Positions 20,701 to 29,484 of a DNA stretch of 64,000 nt are shown here, in pieces (position 1 is the stretch's first letter; every line of letters starts with the position of its first letter). Made by a program: the position numbers and the translations under genes. Under the pieces are notes generated by a model, which was not told where the DNA came from, made no database searches, and was given only the letters and a program-made list of their open reading frames with translations. Origin of the DNA: Microcyclospora pomicola (Eukaryota > Ascomycota > Dothideomycetes > Capnodiales); the NCBI GenBank assembly GCA_002786065.1, contig NHNY01000005.1, positions 744,001-808,000 on the forward strand, in the 5' to 3' direction.

Positions 20701-22617
20701 AAAGGACACAGGATAAGGGCGCACCATTACCATGCTGGCATGGAACCCAGCGAGAAAAGAGCCGTGCAGAAGGCATGGCAAGCTGGCAAGCATCAGGTTA
20801 TCGTTGCCACCATTGCATTCGGCATGGGCATTGACAAAGCTAATGTCCGGTTTGTGATCCACCATACCATTCCTAAAAGTCTTGAGGGGTACTACCAAGA
20901 GACTGGTCGAGCTGGCCGTGATGGAAAGCGATCCGGATGCTACCTGTTCTATGGGTACGCAGATGTGGGCAAGCTACGACGCATGATCAAGGAGGGTGAA
21001 GGTGATTATGAGCAAAAAAGCCGTCAGTACCAGATGCTCGGCAAGATGGTCCAGTATTGCGACAACCGCAGCGACTGTCGCCGTGCGCAAGTCCTTGCGT
21101 ATTTCAGTGAGCGGTTCACACGCGCTGAATGCAATAAGACATGTGACAACTGCAACTCCAACACACAGTTCGAAGCGGTGGATTTCACTGAATATGCTCG
21201 ACAAGCCATCCGCCTCGTGCGGCAGATCAATGCTTTGGACTCCACAGGTGGTGGCGAATTTGACTACAAATCTGTAAACCTGACAATCATCCAAGCTATC
21301 AACATGTTTCGGGATTCGGAAAGTCGGGTCAAGGATAAGAGGTATACCGGCTTTGCTGAGTACGGCGCAGGGAGAGATCTTGACCGTGAGACTGTCGAAC
21401 GATTGTTCTACCGCTTGATCGGCGATGAACTACTCATCGAGATTAACAAGGTGAACAAAGCCGGTTTCCCTACACAATTCCTTGGAGCGGACATGAAAAG
21501 CAAACAATTTGAGCGCAATGGACGACTGGAGCTTCAAATATGTGTAGGGTCAAGAAAGACCAAGGAGATGGGCAAGAAAGCAAAGACAACGCAAGCTGGC
21601 CAGACGAAGAAGTCCACTAGCTCGAAGTCACGCCAACAGCTTCCTCTGTCCACCAACATCTCTTCTCCACCTCAAGCAGCTCCGAAACGCAGCAATCGGC
21701 CGCTTTCCAGTAAGCTGCAACTCCAGAACTATCGCCTTGATGCTGTCACTGCCGAGGACTCGGAAGACCAAGATTATGCCGGAAGCGATGCTAGCGAAGA
21801 ATCATCTGACGGTTTCGAAGACCTCATGGGGAATGTGCGTGATGCGGGTCAGTCATCAAGGCAGAAGCGGAGGGAGCCTGGTCCCCCTATAACATCTGAC
21901 CACGTGATGGACAGCCTGTCGGACATGCACCGCATGGTTGTCGATGGATTCCTCGAGACCGCGCACAAGGAAAACCAGAACCTCATGTCCAAGAAAGGCA
22001 TCCGTGACCCACCTTTCAGTGATACAATCCTACGGCAGATGGCTGTCCGCTTTACAGTCACACCTGAGCAGATGCTGAAGATTCCAGGAATCAATCGTGA
22101 CAAGGTCGAAATCTTTGGAAAGTACTTCATCAAACTTGTGAAATCTTGTCGTGCTTCTTACGAGGAGATGGAAAGACAAGCCGAAGAGGCGCCTATGGAT
22201 CACAATCTTCGCAATGTTGTCAACTTGATCAGTGACGACGAAGATGAAGATGAGTATGGTGATGACTTTGATGCTTCCGATCTCGAGGAAACCGCACAAG
22301 AGGGTGAATCGAGTGGGTACTTTCAAGGAGATAATCCACGCGTGCAGGCTTTCAACAACGCCATCAAGGCCACAGCGTTACAGACGCAAGCGAGAAAGAC
22401 ACCAGCGAACCCCACTCACAGCGAGGGGAAGAAGCGTAGGCCAAAGAAGGGTGGAAACAAAGCATATGCGGCGAAGCGAGCCGATACTTTTGGTGGCCAC
22501 GGCGGAGTGCAGAAGAGCACGAAGAAGAAGAGTTTTGGTCGTCGCAAAGACGGCGCGGGCGCAAGGTCTGGAAGCTCCGGCTCTGGCTTTCGCGGTATTG
22601 GCATGATGCCAACCTAA
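17749..22617 (+). CDS. RecQ-family DNA helicase (Sgs1/BLM type)
   Basis: 1622 residues in one exon. This ATP-dependent 3'-5' helicase unwinds recombination and replication intermediates in the nucleus, in known relatives together with Top3-Rmi1. The N-terminus (MTRNNLNEHLPWLI) looks like that of other fungal Sgs1-type proteins and supports the start. Residues 1-720 are mostly disordered with acidic patches (about residues 290, 645) and a coiled-coil-like part near 400-520. The helicase core carries Walker A PTGGGKSLCYQLP near residue 757 and the box DEAHCVSQWGHDFRPDY near 868, then ETGRAGRDG. The RQC zinc site follows (CDNRSDCRRA, CNKTCDNC; about 1103-1145) and a winged helix. An HRDC domain lies near 1385-1465. 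The C-terminal tail is basic and Lys/Gly-rich, probably nuclear-localising. The length is typical for filamentous fungi. It resembles QDE-3/MUSN/SGS1. Confidence 0.95.
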   Translation: MTRNNLNEHLPWLIRDKASIPSRTTRPVYEITASTARPPHEPQIEGRLGGPSTAFDRGYGGEEGGAREHAEVVEPIEDATLVALRSVHSQERLPKHTAAPVRSTNPLDASLGVDDMVRERVAPASPSKSSAIKRATTTDSHTLTKAHGQQSPGPKSFQNDRQPQMTPSKRKDHAMQAYDDIEIMDLTDSLSQLTSPIRHKQEAVKTSRKRKSDEFEADTSESFGSPPQFPLPEHGLPGSQTFTSIEEVMDCPPPPYSTHAQGSFPPDGISNLDSSRSTAKKAGQMILPDSDVEDDEDDIVDFTGNGNKYNVSNGKSTGKRRATDVESPPKKSSKLQTDRLHVPIKEFCVPEKTPKHAHTQQTHVTPCLQATPMASLSPGMQTVAGAESSDLLSLREFFKLGTSEVDRIQKQLEQKMDDLVEMAGDQLRSSDEATAIEEDIDKLGEGLDFLQEFSKARLAYSALDQEMEHLLAAYKRALKSRQGRESAKEALTACKVRVAELEMGHLPAFQKYQLAAEAILGTTGAKPPQIGLVHSTQLVDSGERMSVPAVPSSSRIIQTQCARRSVSPVRSTHVTQPTSKLRDHNTHLPPHRKSPHNDISRSAINPAQRPVCADNDFVDLYDPDDIETGVEVFSNRMGSPRPLHINHGGDDDYDMDDDDDLLEYAQHYENSTNTAPVRPALAETSGNSQTRLELGSLKKTKRKTAGDEDVEKELFNFPWSDDVKHVLKKRFELSGFRDQQLEAINATLAGKDTFVLMPTGGGKSLCYQLPSLIRTGKTHGVTVVISPLLSLMEDQVQHLQNLKIQAFLINSETDIEDKRKILQGLGDQNPQEIVQLLYITPEMLSKSGRITSEFDRLYDRGQLARLVIDEAHCVSQWGHDFRPDYKAIGAVRRRYPGVPLMALTATATENVKIDVKHNLGIDDCEMFARSFNRPNLYYEVRPKGKGKEGLEAIASIIKEKHPGQTGIIYCLSRKNCEEFAEALRKGHRIRAHHYHAGMEPSEKRAVQKAWQAGKHQVIVATIAFGMGIDKANVRFVIHHTIPKSLEGYYQETGRAGRDGKRSGCYLFYGYADVGKLRRMIKEGEGDYEQKSRQYQMLGKMVQYCDNRSDCRRAQVLAYFSERFTRAECNKTCDNCNSNTQFEAVDFTEYARQAIRLVRQINALDSTGGGEFDYKSVNLTIIQAINMFRDSESRVKDKRYTGFAEYGAGRDLDRETVERLFYRLIGDELLIEINKVNKAGFPTQFLGADMKSKQFERNGRLELQICVGSRKTKEMGKKAKTTQAGQTKKSTSSKSRQQLPLSTNISSPPQAAPKRSNRPLSSKLQLQNYRLDAVTAEDSEDQDYAGSDASEESSDGFEDLMGNVRDAGQSSRQKRREPGPPITSDHVMDSLSDMHRMVVDGFLETAHKENQNLMSKKGIRDPPFSDTILRQMAVRFTVTPEQMLKIPGINRDKVEIFGKYFIKLVKSCRASYEEMERQAEEAPMDHNLRNVVNLISDDEDEDEYGDDFDASDLEETAQEGESSGYFQGDNPRVQAFNNAIKATALQTQARKTPANPTHSEGKKRRPKKGGNKAYAAKRADTFGGHGGVQKSTKKKSFGRRKDGAGARSGSSGSGFRGIGMMPT

Positions 22618-22983
22618 TGGCATTGTTGCAGGCTATGGCTGTGTCCGGCTTGTCAGTGCTGGCTTTCGTATAGAGGCCTCATCAGACTCATAGAGACATA
22701 CTATTTATGAAATGATATCACGCATGTAATGATCCCCGGCACATTGTGCTTGGCCTTCGCCATTCTTTGGAAGATACCGATCATTGAAAATTGCTCCAGG
22801 CTTTCACACACCCAGTATTCTAAAATCATGTTGTGTGCAATGTAATGGTCAGATACATGTTAACATCACTTTTGAGCTGTCGTCCGGGCATCAGGCGGCG
22901 TTGGCCGGGACTAGTCCTACAGTACCATCCACCTCTCCTCTCTTACACGAACTTTCCAAGTTGATCAAACATTACAATGACCG
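22618..22983. other. Intergenic region RecQ / sugar transporter
   Basis: It holds the RecQ 3' end and the transporter promoter. No further element was recognised. Confidence 0.45.
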
Positions 22984-25058
22984 ATGAACGGGAGCGCGTT
23001 CCGAATGGCTCTTCTCAGTACAGATACCAGACAGTCGAGCGAGGAAGGACTTCCGTTGATCGGTAGCGAGGTGCGCGTCATTCCCACTCCTATGGCTTTG
23101 CGGACCTTTACATATTATTGGCTTTGTACTTGGATTGTGCAGCACGATCAAGGCCACAAAGTGCTACGCATAGGCCGCTGAACAAACCTTCGATCTTCTT
23201 TGACTGATTCTGACAATGGGTAGGCTGACGACACTGATGCTACAACCCTTGGCGATGCAGACGCGTCCGCAGGATTTCTGTCCTCGAAGGCCGATCGTGA
23301 GACGTACTGCGAACCTGGACTTCAAGGCATTTTCGCCTCTCGCTATGTCGCGCTCTGTGCGACTTTTGCTGCCCTCGGGGGTCTACTATTTGGTGAAAGA
23401 CCTTGATCACCTTGACATATATTCGGAGTGACTGACAGCAGATGCCAGGGTATGATCAAGGAGTTGTCAGCGTCATCCTCGTGGAAAAACAGTTTCTTCA
23501 ACGTTTTACCCAGGTAGCCGACGGTGCGCCTGGTGCTGGATTCTGGAAGGGTCTGCTCACGGCCATGATTGAGCTTGGAGCACTTTTCGGAGCTCTAAAT
23601 CAAGGTTGGATTGCTGACAAGTACTCTCGCAAGTACTCAATAGTGTTTGCTGTCTGTTTCTTCACCTTCGGCTCGATCTTACAGACAGCTGCCATGAACT
23701 ATATAATGCTTGTGGTTGCTCGAGCAATCGGTGGTCTTGGGATTGGCATGTTGTCCATGGTCGTTCCTTTGTACATCAGGTAGGTTCGGTATTAGCACGA
23801 AATCTACCCGATCTGCTAATCAATTGTTTGCACAGTGAGATATCTCCTCCAGAGATCAGGGGCACTCTACTGGTTCTGGAAGAGTTCAGTATTGTCACTG
23901 GCATTGTCATTGCCTTTTGGATCACATATGTCGCGCAGTATATACCATCGGAGTGGGCCTGGCGTCTACCTGTACTCCTGCAAATTGTCCCAGGTCTCCT
24001 GCTGGGTATCGGGATTCTCCACCTCCCGTTCTCGCCTCGATGGCTGGTCTCGCGTGGCCGTAATCAGGAAGCACTCAAGAGCTTAAGTCAATTGCGCCAA
24101 CTCCCCACTTCAGACCCCCGAATCCGATTGGAATGGCTTGACATTCGCGCTGAGGTCACCTTGCACGAAAAATTCAGTATCGAACGTCACCCTGAGCTGC
24201 AAGATGGCAGTTCGACAAGCCGGCTCAAGCTCGAAGTTACATCTTGGGCCGACTGCTTCAGCTCGAGCTGCTGGAGACGGACCCAGGTCGGTGTGCTCGT
24301 AATGTTCTTCCAACAATTCGTCGGCATCAACGCCCTCATATACTACAGTCCAACCCTGTTCGAAACCATGGGTCTCGACCATTCGATGCAGCTCATCATG
24401 TCTGGCGTCCTCAACATTCTCCAACTCGTCGGCGTCACCAGCTCGATCTGGACCATGGACCGCATCGGACGACGCCCTCTCTTACTCATCGGGAGTGCTT
24501 TGATGGCGCTTTCACACATCGTCATTGCAGTCCTGGTCTCCAAGTTCGGTGATGACTGGCCAAGTCATCGTGTCGAAGGCTGGACCTCGGTCGGCTTTCT
24601 GCTGTTCTATATGGTCTCCTTTGGCGCGTCGTGGGGTCCTGTGCCTTGGGCTTTGCCTGCGGAGATCTTCCCTTCGTCTCTACGTGCCAAAGGTGTCGCT
24701 TTGTCTACATGCTCGAACTGGTAAGCATACAGCTTGATTTTCCTTTCTCCCGTACCAATATCTGTCGCATGAGATTGACCGGACGCACAACAGGTTCAAC
24801 AATTTCATCATCGGCCTCATCACGCCTCCGCTTGTCGAGAAGACAGGCTATGGCGCATACGTCTTCTTTGCGTTCTTCTGTCTGCTGAGCTTCATCTGGG
24901 CATATTTCTTCGTGCCCGAGACCAAAGGCAAGACGCTCGAGCAGATGGACGCGGTCTTTGGCGATGTCACGTCTAGGGCGGAACAACAACGACGTGCTAG
25001 GATCGAGAGGGAGCTTGCCCATGATGGACAGGACGGATACAATGAGCGGCACGATTGA
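22984..25058 (+). CDS. MFS sugar transporter (hexose/polyol, SP family)
   Basis: Model join(22984..23070, 23224..23392, 23449..23779, 23836..24720, 24794..25058), 578 residues. Frame continuity and family motifs fix the junctions: the first intron is 153 bp, the others 56, 56 and 73 bp. Membrane helix 1 ends GGLLFGYDQGVVS across intron 2, the loop after helix 2 has DKYSRKYS, and loop 6 begins PFSPRWLVSRGR. Helix 7 has QQFVGINALIYYSP, loop 8-9 has DRIGRRPLLL, and the end carries VPETKGKTLEQMD. Together these are the sugar-porter signatures. The protein is a plasma-membrane sugar importer, probably proton-coupled; the substrate is not determinable. An alternative upstream ATG at 22978 is in another frame and meets a stop, so 22984 is preferred. 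Confidence 0.92.
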
Positions 25059-25216
25059 GGTTGTGGTGGGGAGTAAGACGAGTCAATTCGCCGCAGCTAT
25101 GTCTAGACACATCCGCCATCTATGCGTTAAATCCATGCATCGTTCCACGTCGTTGCCATCGTCATAAGAGTCATTATTGTAGCTGCTGGCATCACGCTCC
25201 CGCTCGCTTGAATTCA

Positions 25217-26398
25217 TCACGCCTTTCGTCGGAATACTCTGAAAACGCCCGCACGACCCTTCTTCGGCTTCTCTCCCACCGGCGCATATGGCCAACCGTT
25301 CAGCTCGGCCTCCTGGTTCATCAGCGCCATGGCTTCAAAGTCAAACTTGCCCGCCCACTTCTCTAGCGGGATTTCTCCGATCTTCGTCCCATTGGATGCT
25401 ACGGAGTAGTATGTTGGAACAGGAGCTCTGCGGCGAACGGGCTCTACTCTAGGGCTGGAGAGCGTTGGCGGCTCTGCAGGGATATGAGGCACAGGAGGAG
25501 GTGCCCTGGCATCATAGGGCTTCTTCTTCGTAGGCGGAGGCAGCGAAGCTTTGGGCATCGCACCGACTGCTTGTGACTGCTTGGCGCGCGCCGCAGACCC
25601 GTCATGTAAGCTGTGAGAATGTTGGCTCAGAGACGTTTCCTGAGGTCTGGACTGGTTATATGGAGGCGGTGGCAAAGAGGGGGAGGAGGCCGCCGAAGAA
25701 GTCTTGGACAGATTTGAGCTGCTGTCGGACTTCTTACGGCGTGTCGCGGGTTTGACTAAGGCGATCTGCGGTGGTTTGGTGGAGTCCTGAATCGTGATGC
25801 GAGCCAGAGTGGGACCACGACTCCGCTGCTGTTTTCCATTTGATTTGTCCTTCGGCGCGTCTGCCTGCTTACGAGGTGGATCCGGTATAGTACTCAACGC
25901 CGGTGCCAACTGCAGATGCATGCTGCGACGATGAAGCTGCCGTAAAGCTCGACATGTGTCCATACAGGCCTTCTCCGAGAGATTGGTCAAAGATCGATAA
26001 TCAGGATACAGACCAGCCCCATCGCTGCTGATGAAAGCATCGATAATGCTGACAAGTCCAGTATTGAGTCGCAATAGAATCGCCGCAAGGGACGTTTGAG
26101 CGATAGCTGTAATGCCAATTAGTATTGCGATTACTATTCCAATTCTAGGGTTCATGATACCGTCTCCGACTGCAATCTGATCGCCGGCCGCCTGCACGCT
26201 TTTGCGATACTGCCGACCGATCTCGTCAGGCCCTTGCCGAAGCGATCGGACCAACTGCTGCTCTTCGTCACTGAGTCTCTCAGCGCTGGGACGCTTGTGC
26301 TGTCTTCGCCTGACACGCGCTTTCTTGAGTATATCGATGCCACCAGTGAATGAGGCAATAATTGCCAGCACACAGCTCGAGACACTTGCATGCGCCAT
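25217..26398 (-). CDS. Hypothetical protein, helical N-terminus and Pro/Ser-rich C-terminus
   Basis: Model complement(join(25217..26106, 26161..26398)), 375 residues if spliced. I do not recognise the family. The N-terminus is hydrophobic (SCVLAIIASFTGGIDILKK), then charged and helical (EEQQLVRSLRQGPDEIGRQY). After the splice a second hydrophobic helix follows (AIAQTSLAAILLRLN, LVSIIDAFIS). Residues about 150-320 are low-complexity, rich in Pro, Ser, Lys and Gln. The end is basic (GVFRVFRRKA). The 54-bp intron (26107-26160, phase 1, donor GTATCA, ACTAAT branch, acceptor ACAG) has no stop, so the unspliced frame is also open (393 residues) and would insert a very hydrophobic segment. It is convergent with the transporter, 158 bp apart. 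Confidence 0.6.
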   Translation of the reverse strand: MAHASVSSCVLAIIASFTGGIDILKKARVRRRQHKRPSAERLSDEEQQLVRSLRQGPDEIGRQYRKSVQAAGDQIAVGDGIMNPRIGIVIAILIGITAIAQTSLAAILLRLNTGLVSIIDAFISSDGAGLYPDYRSLTNLSEKACMDTCRALRQLHRRSMHLQLAPALSTIPDPPRKQADAPKDKSNGKQQRSRGPTLARITIQDSTKPPQIALVKPATRRKKSDSSSNLSKTSSAASSPSLPPPPYNQSRPQETSLSQHSHSLHDGSAARAKQSQAVGAMPKASLPPPTKKKPYDARAPPPVPHIPAEPPTLSSPRVEPVRRRAPVPTYYSVASNGTKIGEIPLEKWAGKFDFEAMALMNQEAELNGWPYAPVGEKPKKGRAGVFRVFRRKA

Positions 26399-26981
26399 CC
26401 CGAGGGACGTGCGGCGCGAGTCGTGTTGGTTTGTGCACGATCAGGCTGGCGCATCTGGGTGAAGCACTCCTCTGACTGCTCGAGCTGATAAGGACAAAAT
26501 CAAATGGCTGGGAAGCATGAAAGAGCTGAAGCTAGGAAAGAGATTGTCTATGAGGGAGCAGATGGGCACAACCTCTCGGTCGTCGCACCAAGCACCACCA
26601 AAGAACCATCAAGAAACATGGAGATGCAGTGGACAAGCTGCTTGAGACGAACAAGGATACCTACAATAAGGCTTCCTCATGGAGGGGCGTCATGCAGGTC
26701 CGTCGAATGGTAAACAACCCTGCATCAGATGTGCTGAGCGTGCCGGGCGTGTCGATTGGTTGTGCTGATGTGCTGCCGAAGCAGCCACTCAAACCATGGG
26801 CGGTAGCTTATTCTGCATCGTCACGTGCATGATATTCTATCGCATGCTACGTCCTTACATGCACCTGTGTCTGTGGATGAGGTATATTACACCTTCGATG
26901 AGGCGGTCCCACGGTTTACGTAGATTGGTAATGTGCTTCCATCGTCATCGTCTCGTAGAGTACTGTACTGTATACTACAGC
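26399..26981. other. Intergenic region with two overlapping short frames
   Basis: A 69-codon frame starts at ATG 26504. A frame shifted by one base (roughly 26580-26832) gives a charged helical stretch including VDKLLETNKDTYNKASSW. Together they could be one decayed or mis-sequenced small gene. No family is recognised. Confidence 0.35.
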
Positions 26982-28737
26982 TTACAATTCATCCCTCACT
27001 TTAGCTTCGGCCACACCAGCGAATGAATCACCACACTCGAAAGAAGCAGCATCATCCTCATCGCCACCTTTGTAAACTGCCACTCGCGGGTACGGGCAGA
27101 GTATGCGGGTCTTGACCGGGCTCTGGTCTTCCTGGGGCGTGCTGGCCGCCATCAGTGTCTCTGGTGCTTTCCCGGATTCGACCCAATCTGTCAAGGTTTG
27201 CAAAGCAGATGTCGGGAGTACGCCATGTCCACCAAAGCAGTGCTGACCACCTGGAGCTTCGAAGTAGCGGAAGAAGTCGCGGACATTAGGATCATGTTCT
27301 TCCACGCGCTTGTAGTAGTTGCTCGATCCATTCACGAAGATGACTTGATCAGCCATGCCTGTACAGTGGTCAGCTCAGTTTGTCTTCGACGAGATGGGAG
27401 GGTTCTCTACCATGCCACATGAGAAGCTTTCCACCATTCTTCTTGAATGCTGACAAGTCGGGGCTATCGGCATTCATGATCGAAGCATACGTCTTTTGAC
27501 AGTGGTCAAGAACGTGCCAGAAATCGTTCTCGTCCATTGATGAAAAGTCCCAATCTGGATCTCCCTTGACAAAGTTTCTGATGAAATCGACGGCGATCGC
27601 GAATGGTGCTGGTTTGCAGTTTTTGTTCTTGTCGTCGCACGTCGTGGAAGCCAGACCGTCAAAGGGTGCCGGGCCTCCTAGTACAGCCTCGTGAGGTACA
27701 CCATACCAAGCTCGCTTGCCATCAAGCTTAGGGCCTTCCCAGATATCATTGGCAATGTTCGCCGCTTCTTTTGAGATTTTGCGTTTGTCGCCGGCACAGT
27801 CGTAGGTCTGACCAACCACCGAGTGTGTATCAAACTTACAGAGTCCCGGTGCTGCAACCATACCATCTTGCACACCATCCAATCCGTCGCAGGCTTTGAT
27901 GGCCGCCTGTCGAATGGCTTCGAACTCACATGTAGCGGGGTAGTAATTCGCTCTCCGCATCAGTACTTGTGGCCACACCTCGGCGATGAGAAAAGTGGCC
28001 CAGTTGATGGCTGGACAAATTGCGAGAATACCGTCAAACTCCTCCGGCGTCCGTTGTGCGAGCATCAAGCCTTGCCGACCTCCAGTCGAGCAGCCATTCC
28101 AGTACGAATACCGCTGCGCCTCGCCGTAGAACCCATTAATAATCTGCTTAGCCTGTTCGACCAGAAGTGCTTCGGTCAGTATCTATGCTTCGTATCTTAT
28201 GGTCCACATATAGCTTCGACTCACAATCTTGGGCAAATCATCGACAGCACGGTAAGCAAAGTTCTGTAGATTGCCCCAGTTCACATTGCCTTTGGAGCTC
28301 AACGCCCACGATCCAGAGTCCAATACTGCCCCAAAGCCATCGGCTGGATTCCCGGCGTCGGTATTCGCGGTGGCATAGCCTAGAGCGACTCCTGCACCTA
28401 ACGTTTCACCTCCAGCTAGATACCCACCACCACCTTGGCCGAGCAGTCTGCCGTTCCACCCTTCTAAAGGCAGCCATATCTGAGTATTGATGGTGTCGCC
28501 TTGCCCTGGATGCGTATAGGTGACTGTGACATTGCAAAAGCTGACAGGTTCTGCTGGATGCGGTAAGTTGGCCAAAGGATATAACGCGACCTGGAAGTCC
28601 TTCTGCTCTGTAGCGTGAATTGCAACAACTTCCAAGCCAAAGACATTCAGCGCTGGAAAGGCACTGGCTTTGCACGTCTTCTTTGCCGTGGCGAGTCCTA
28701 GGAGACCTGCCACCACGCTATAGCGCTTGACCAGCAT
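26982..28737 (-). CDS. Tannase / feruloyl esterase family serine esterase
   Basis: Model complement(join(26982..27358, 27411..28152, 28225..28737)), 543 residues. The start at 28737 gives a signal-peptide-like N-terminus (MLVKRYSVVAGLLGLATA). The family's catalytic CS-D-HC arrangement is complete: GCSTGGRQG with the nucleophile near Ser193, Asp near 422 in HGMADQVIF, created across intron 2, and His near 458 in GGQHCFGGHG. The two adjacent cysteines are those that form a disulphide next to the active site in characterised members. WNGRLLGQGGGGYLAGG is the usual oxyanion region. It hydrolyses ester bonds of tannins or feruloylated plant polymers; which one cannot be told. The introns are 72 and 52 bp with GTGAGT and GTAGAG donors. 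The C-terminus reads KVRDEL, an unusual ER-retention-like ending for a secreted enzyme. Confidence 0.92.
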
Positions 28738-29484
28738 TCTTTTTGGTCTTTCGAAATGATGTTCCTGTGCAATGCGCTGTGAGTTCACGGGGTCAGCAAC
28801 GTCAAATCGAAGGTTGAGCAGGAGCTTACAGTAGACCGAAAACGAAAGGAGTATTAAAAATCGGGCTTGCGACATCAACGACCACACTTAGGTGGAACTA
28901 CGCTCGACTCCGCACCGTAACCGCGGGGTCTGGGAAAGTCTATTGGCTCCATTGTCGAGCACCGCATGTCCAAGATCGCATAAGCACTACGGAGCAATGG
29001 TAGAGCTAGTAAGGTGGTAGAAGAGCGGACGGTCGTGGGTGGAACATTGCCGCCCGGTTCTGCCGGTTCGGAAATAAGGTTAGGGTACGCTGCGCTCGAG
29101 CGCGTGTATACTGCTTAGCTTCAGGCGCGTTCATCTCATAAGCTGCAGCGCCTGAAACATAGAACAAAAAGTCCAGATACTCGCACTTGGAAGAGGTTGA
29201 AGAGGTGTGAAGGCCTTATGGTGGCACATCTCGTATGTGTGAAGGGAGGGGCTAGATGTGCCCAAAACCTGCAATGATCGTATACCCCAAAGCGCAGGAA
29301 CCCATCCGCAGAAACTTAACATGCTACGTCGGACTGGTTGCGAGACATTGATTGCGACCTAATAGATACGGCCATTTCGACCAACACCTCCATTGTCCCT
29401 TTCCCAAATTGTGTCGTAATGATTATATTTACATTCTGCCGCAAAAGTCATCCGAGTTCTTCCCAGCCCTTCCATTGCTCCTAT
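28738..29484. other. Intergenic region
   Basis: It includes the promoter of the tannase-family gene. Only non-convincing short frames are seen. Confidence 0.45.
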
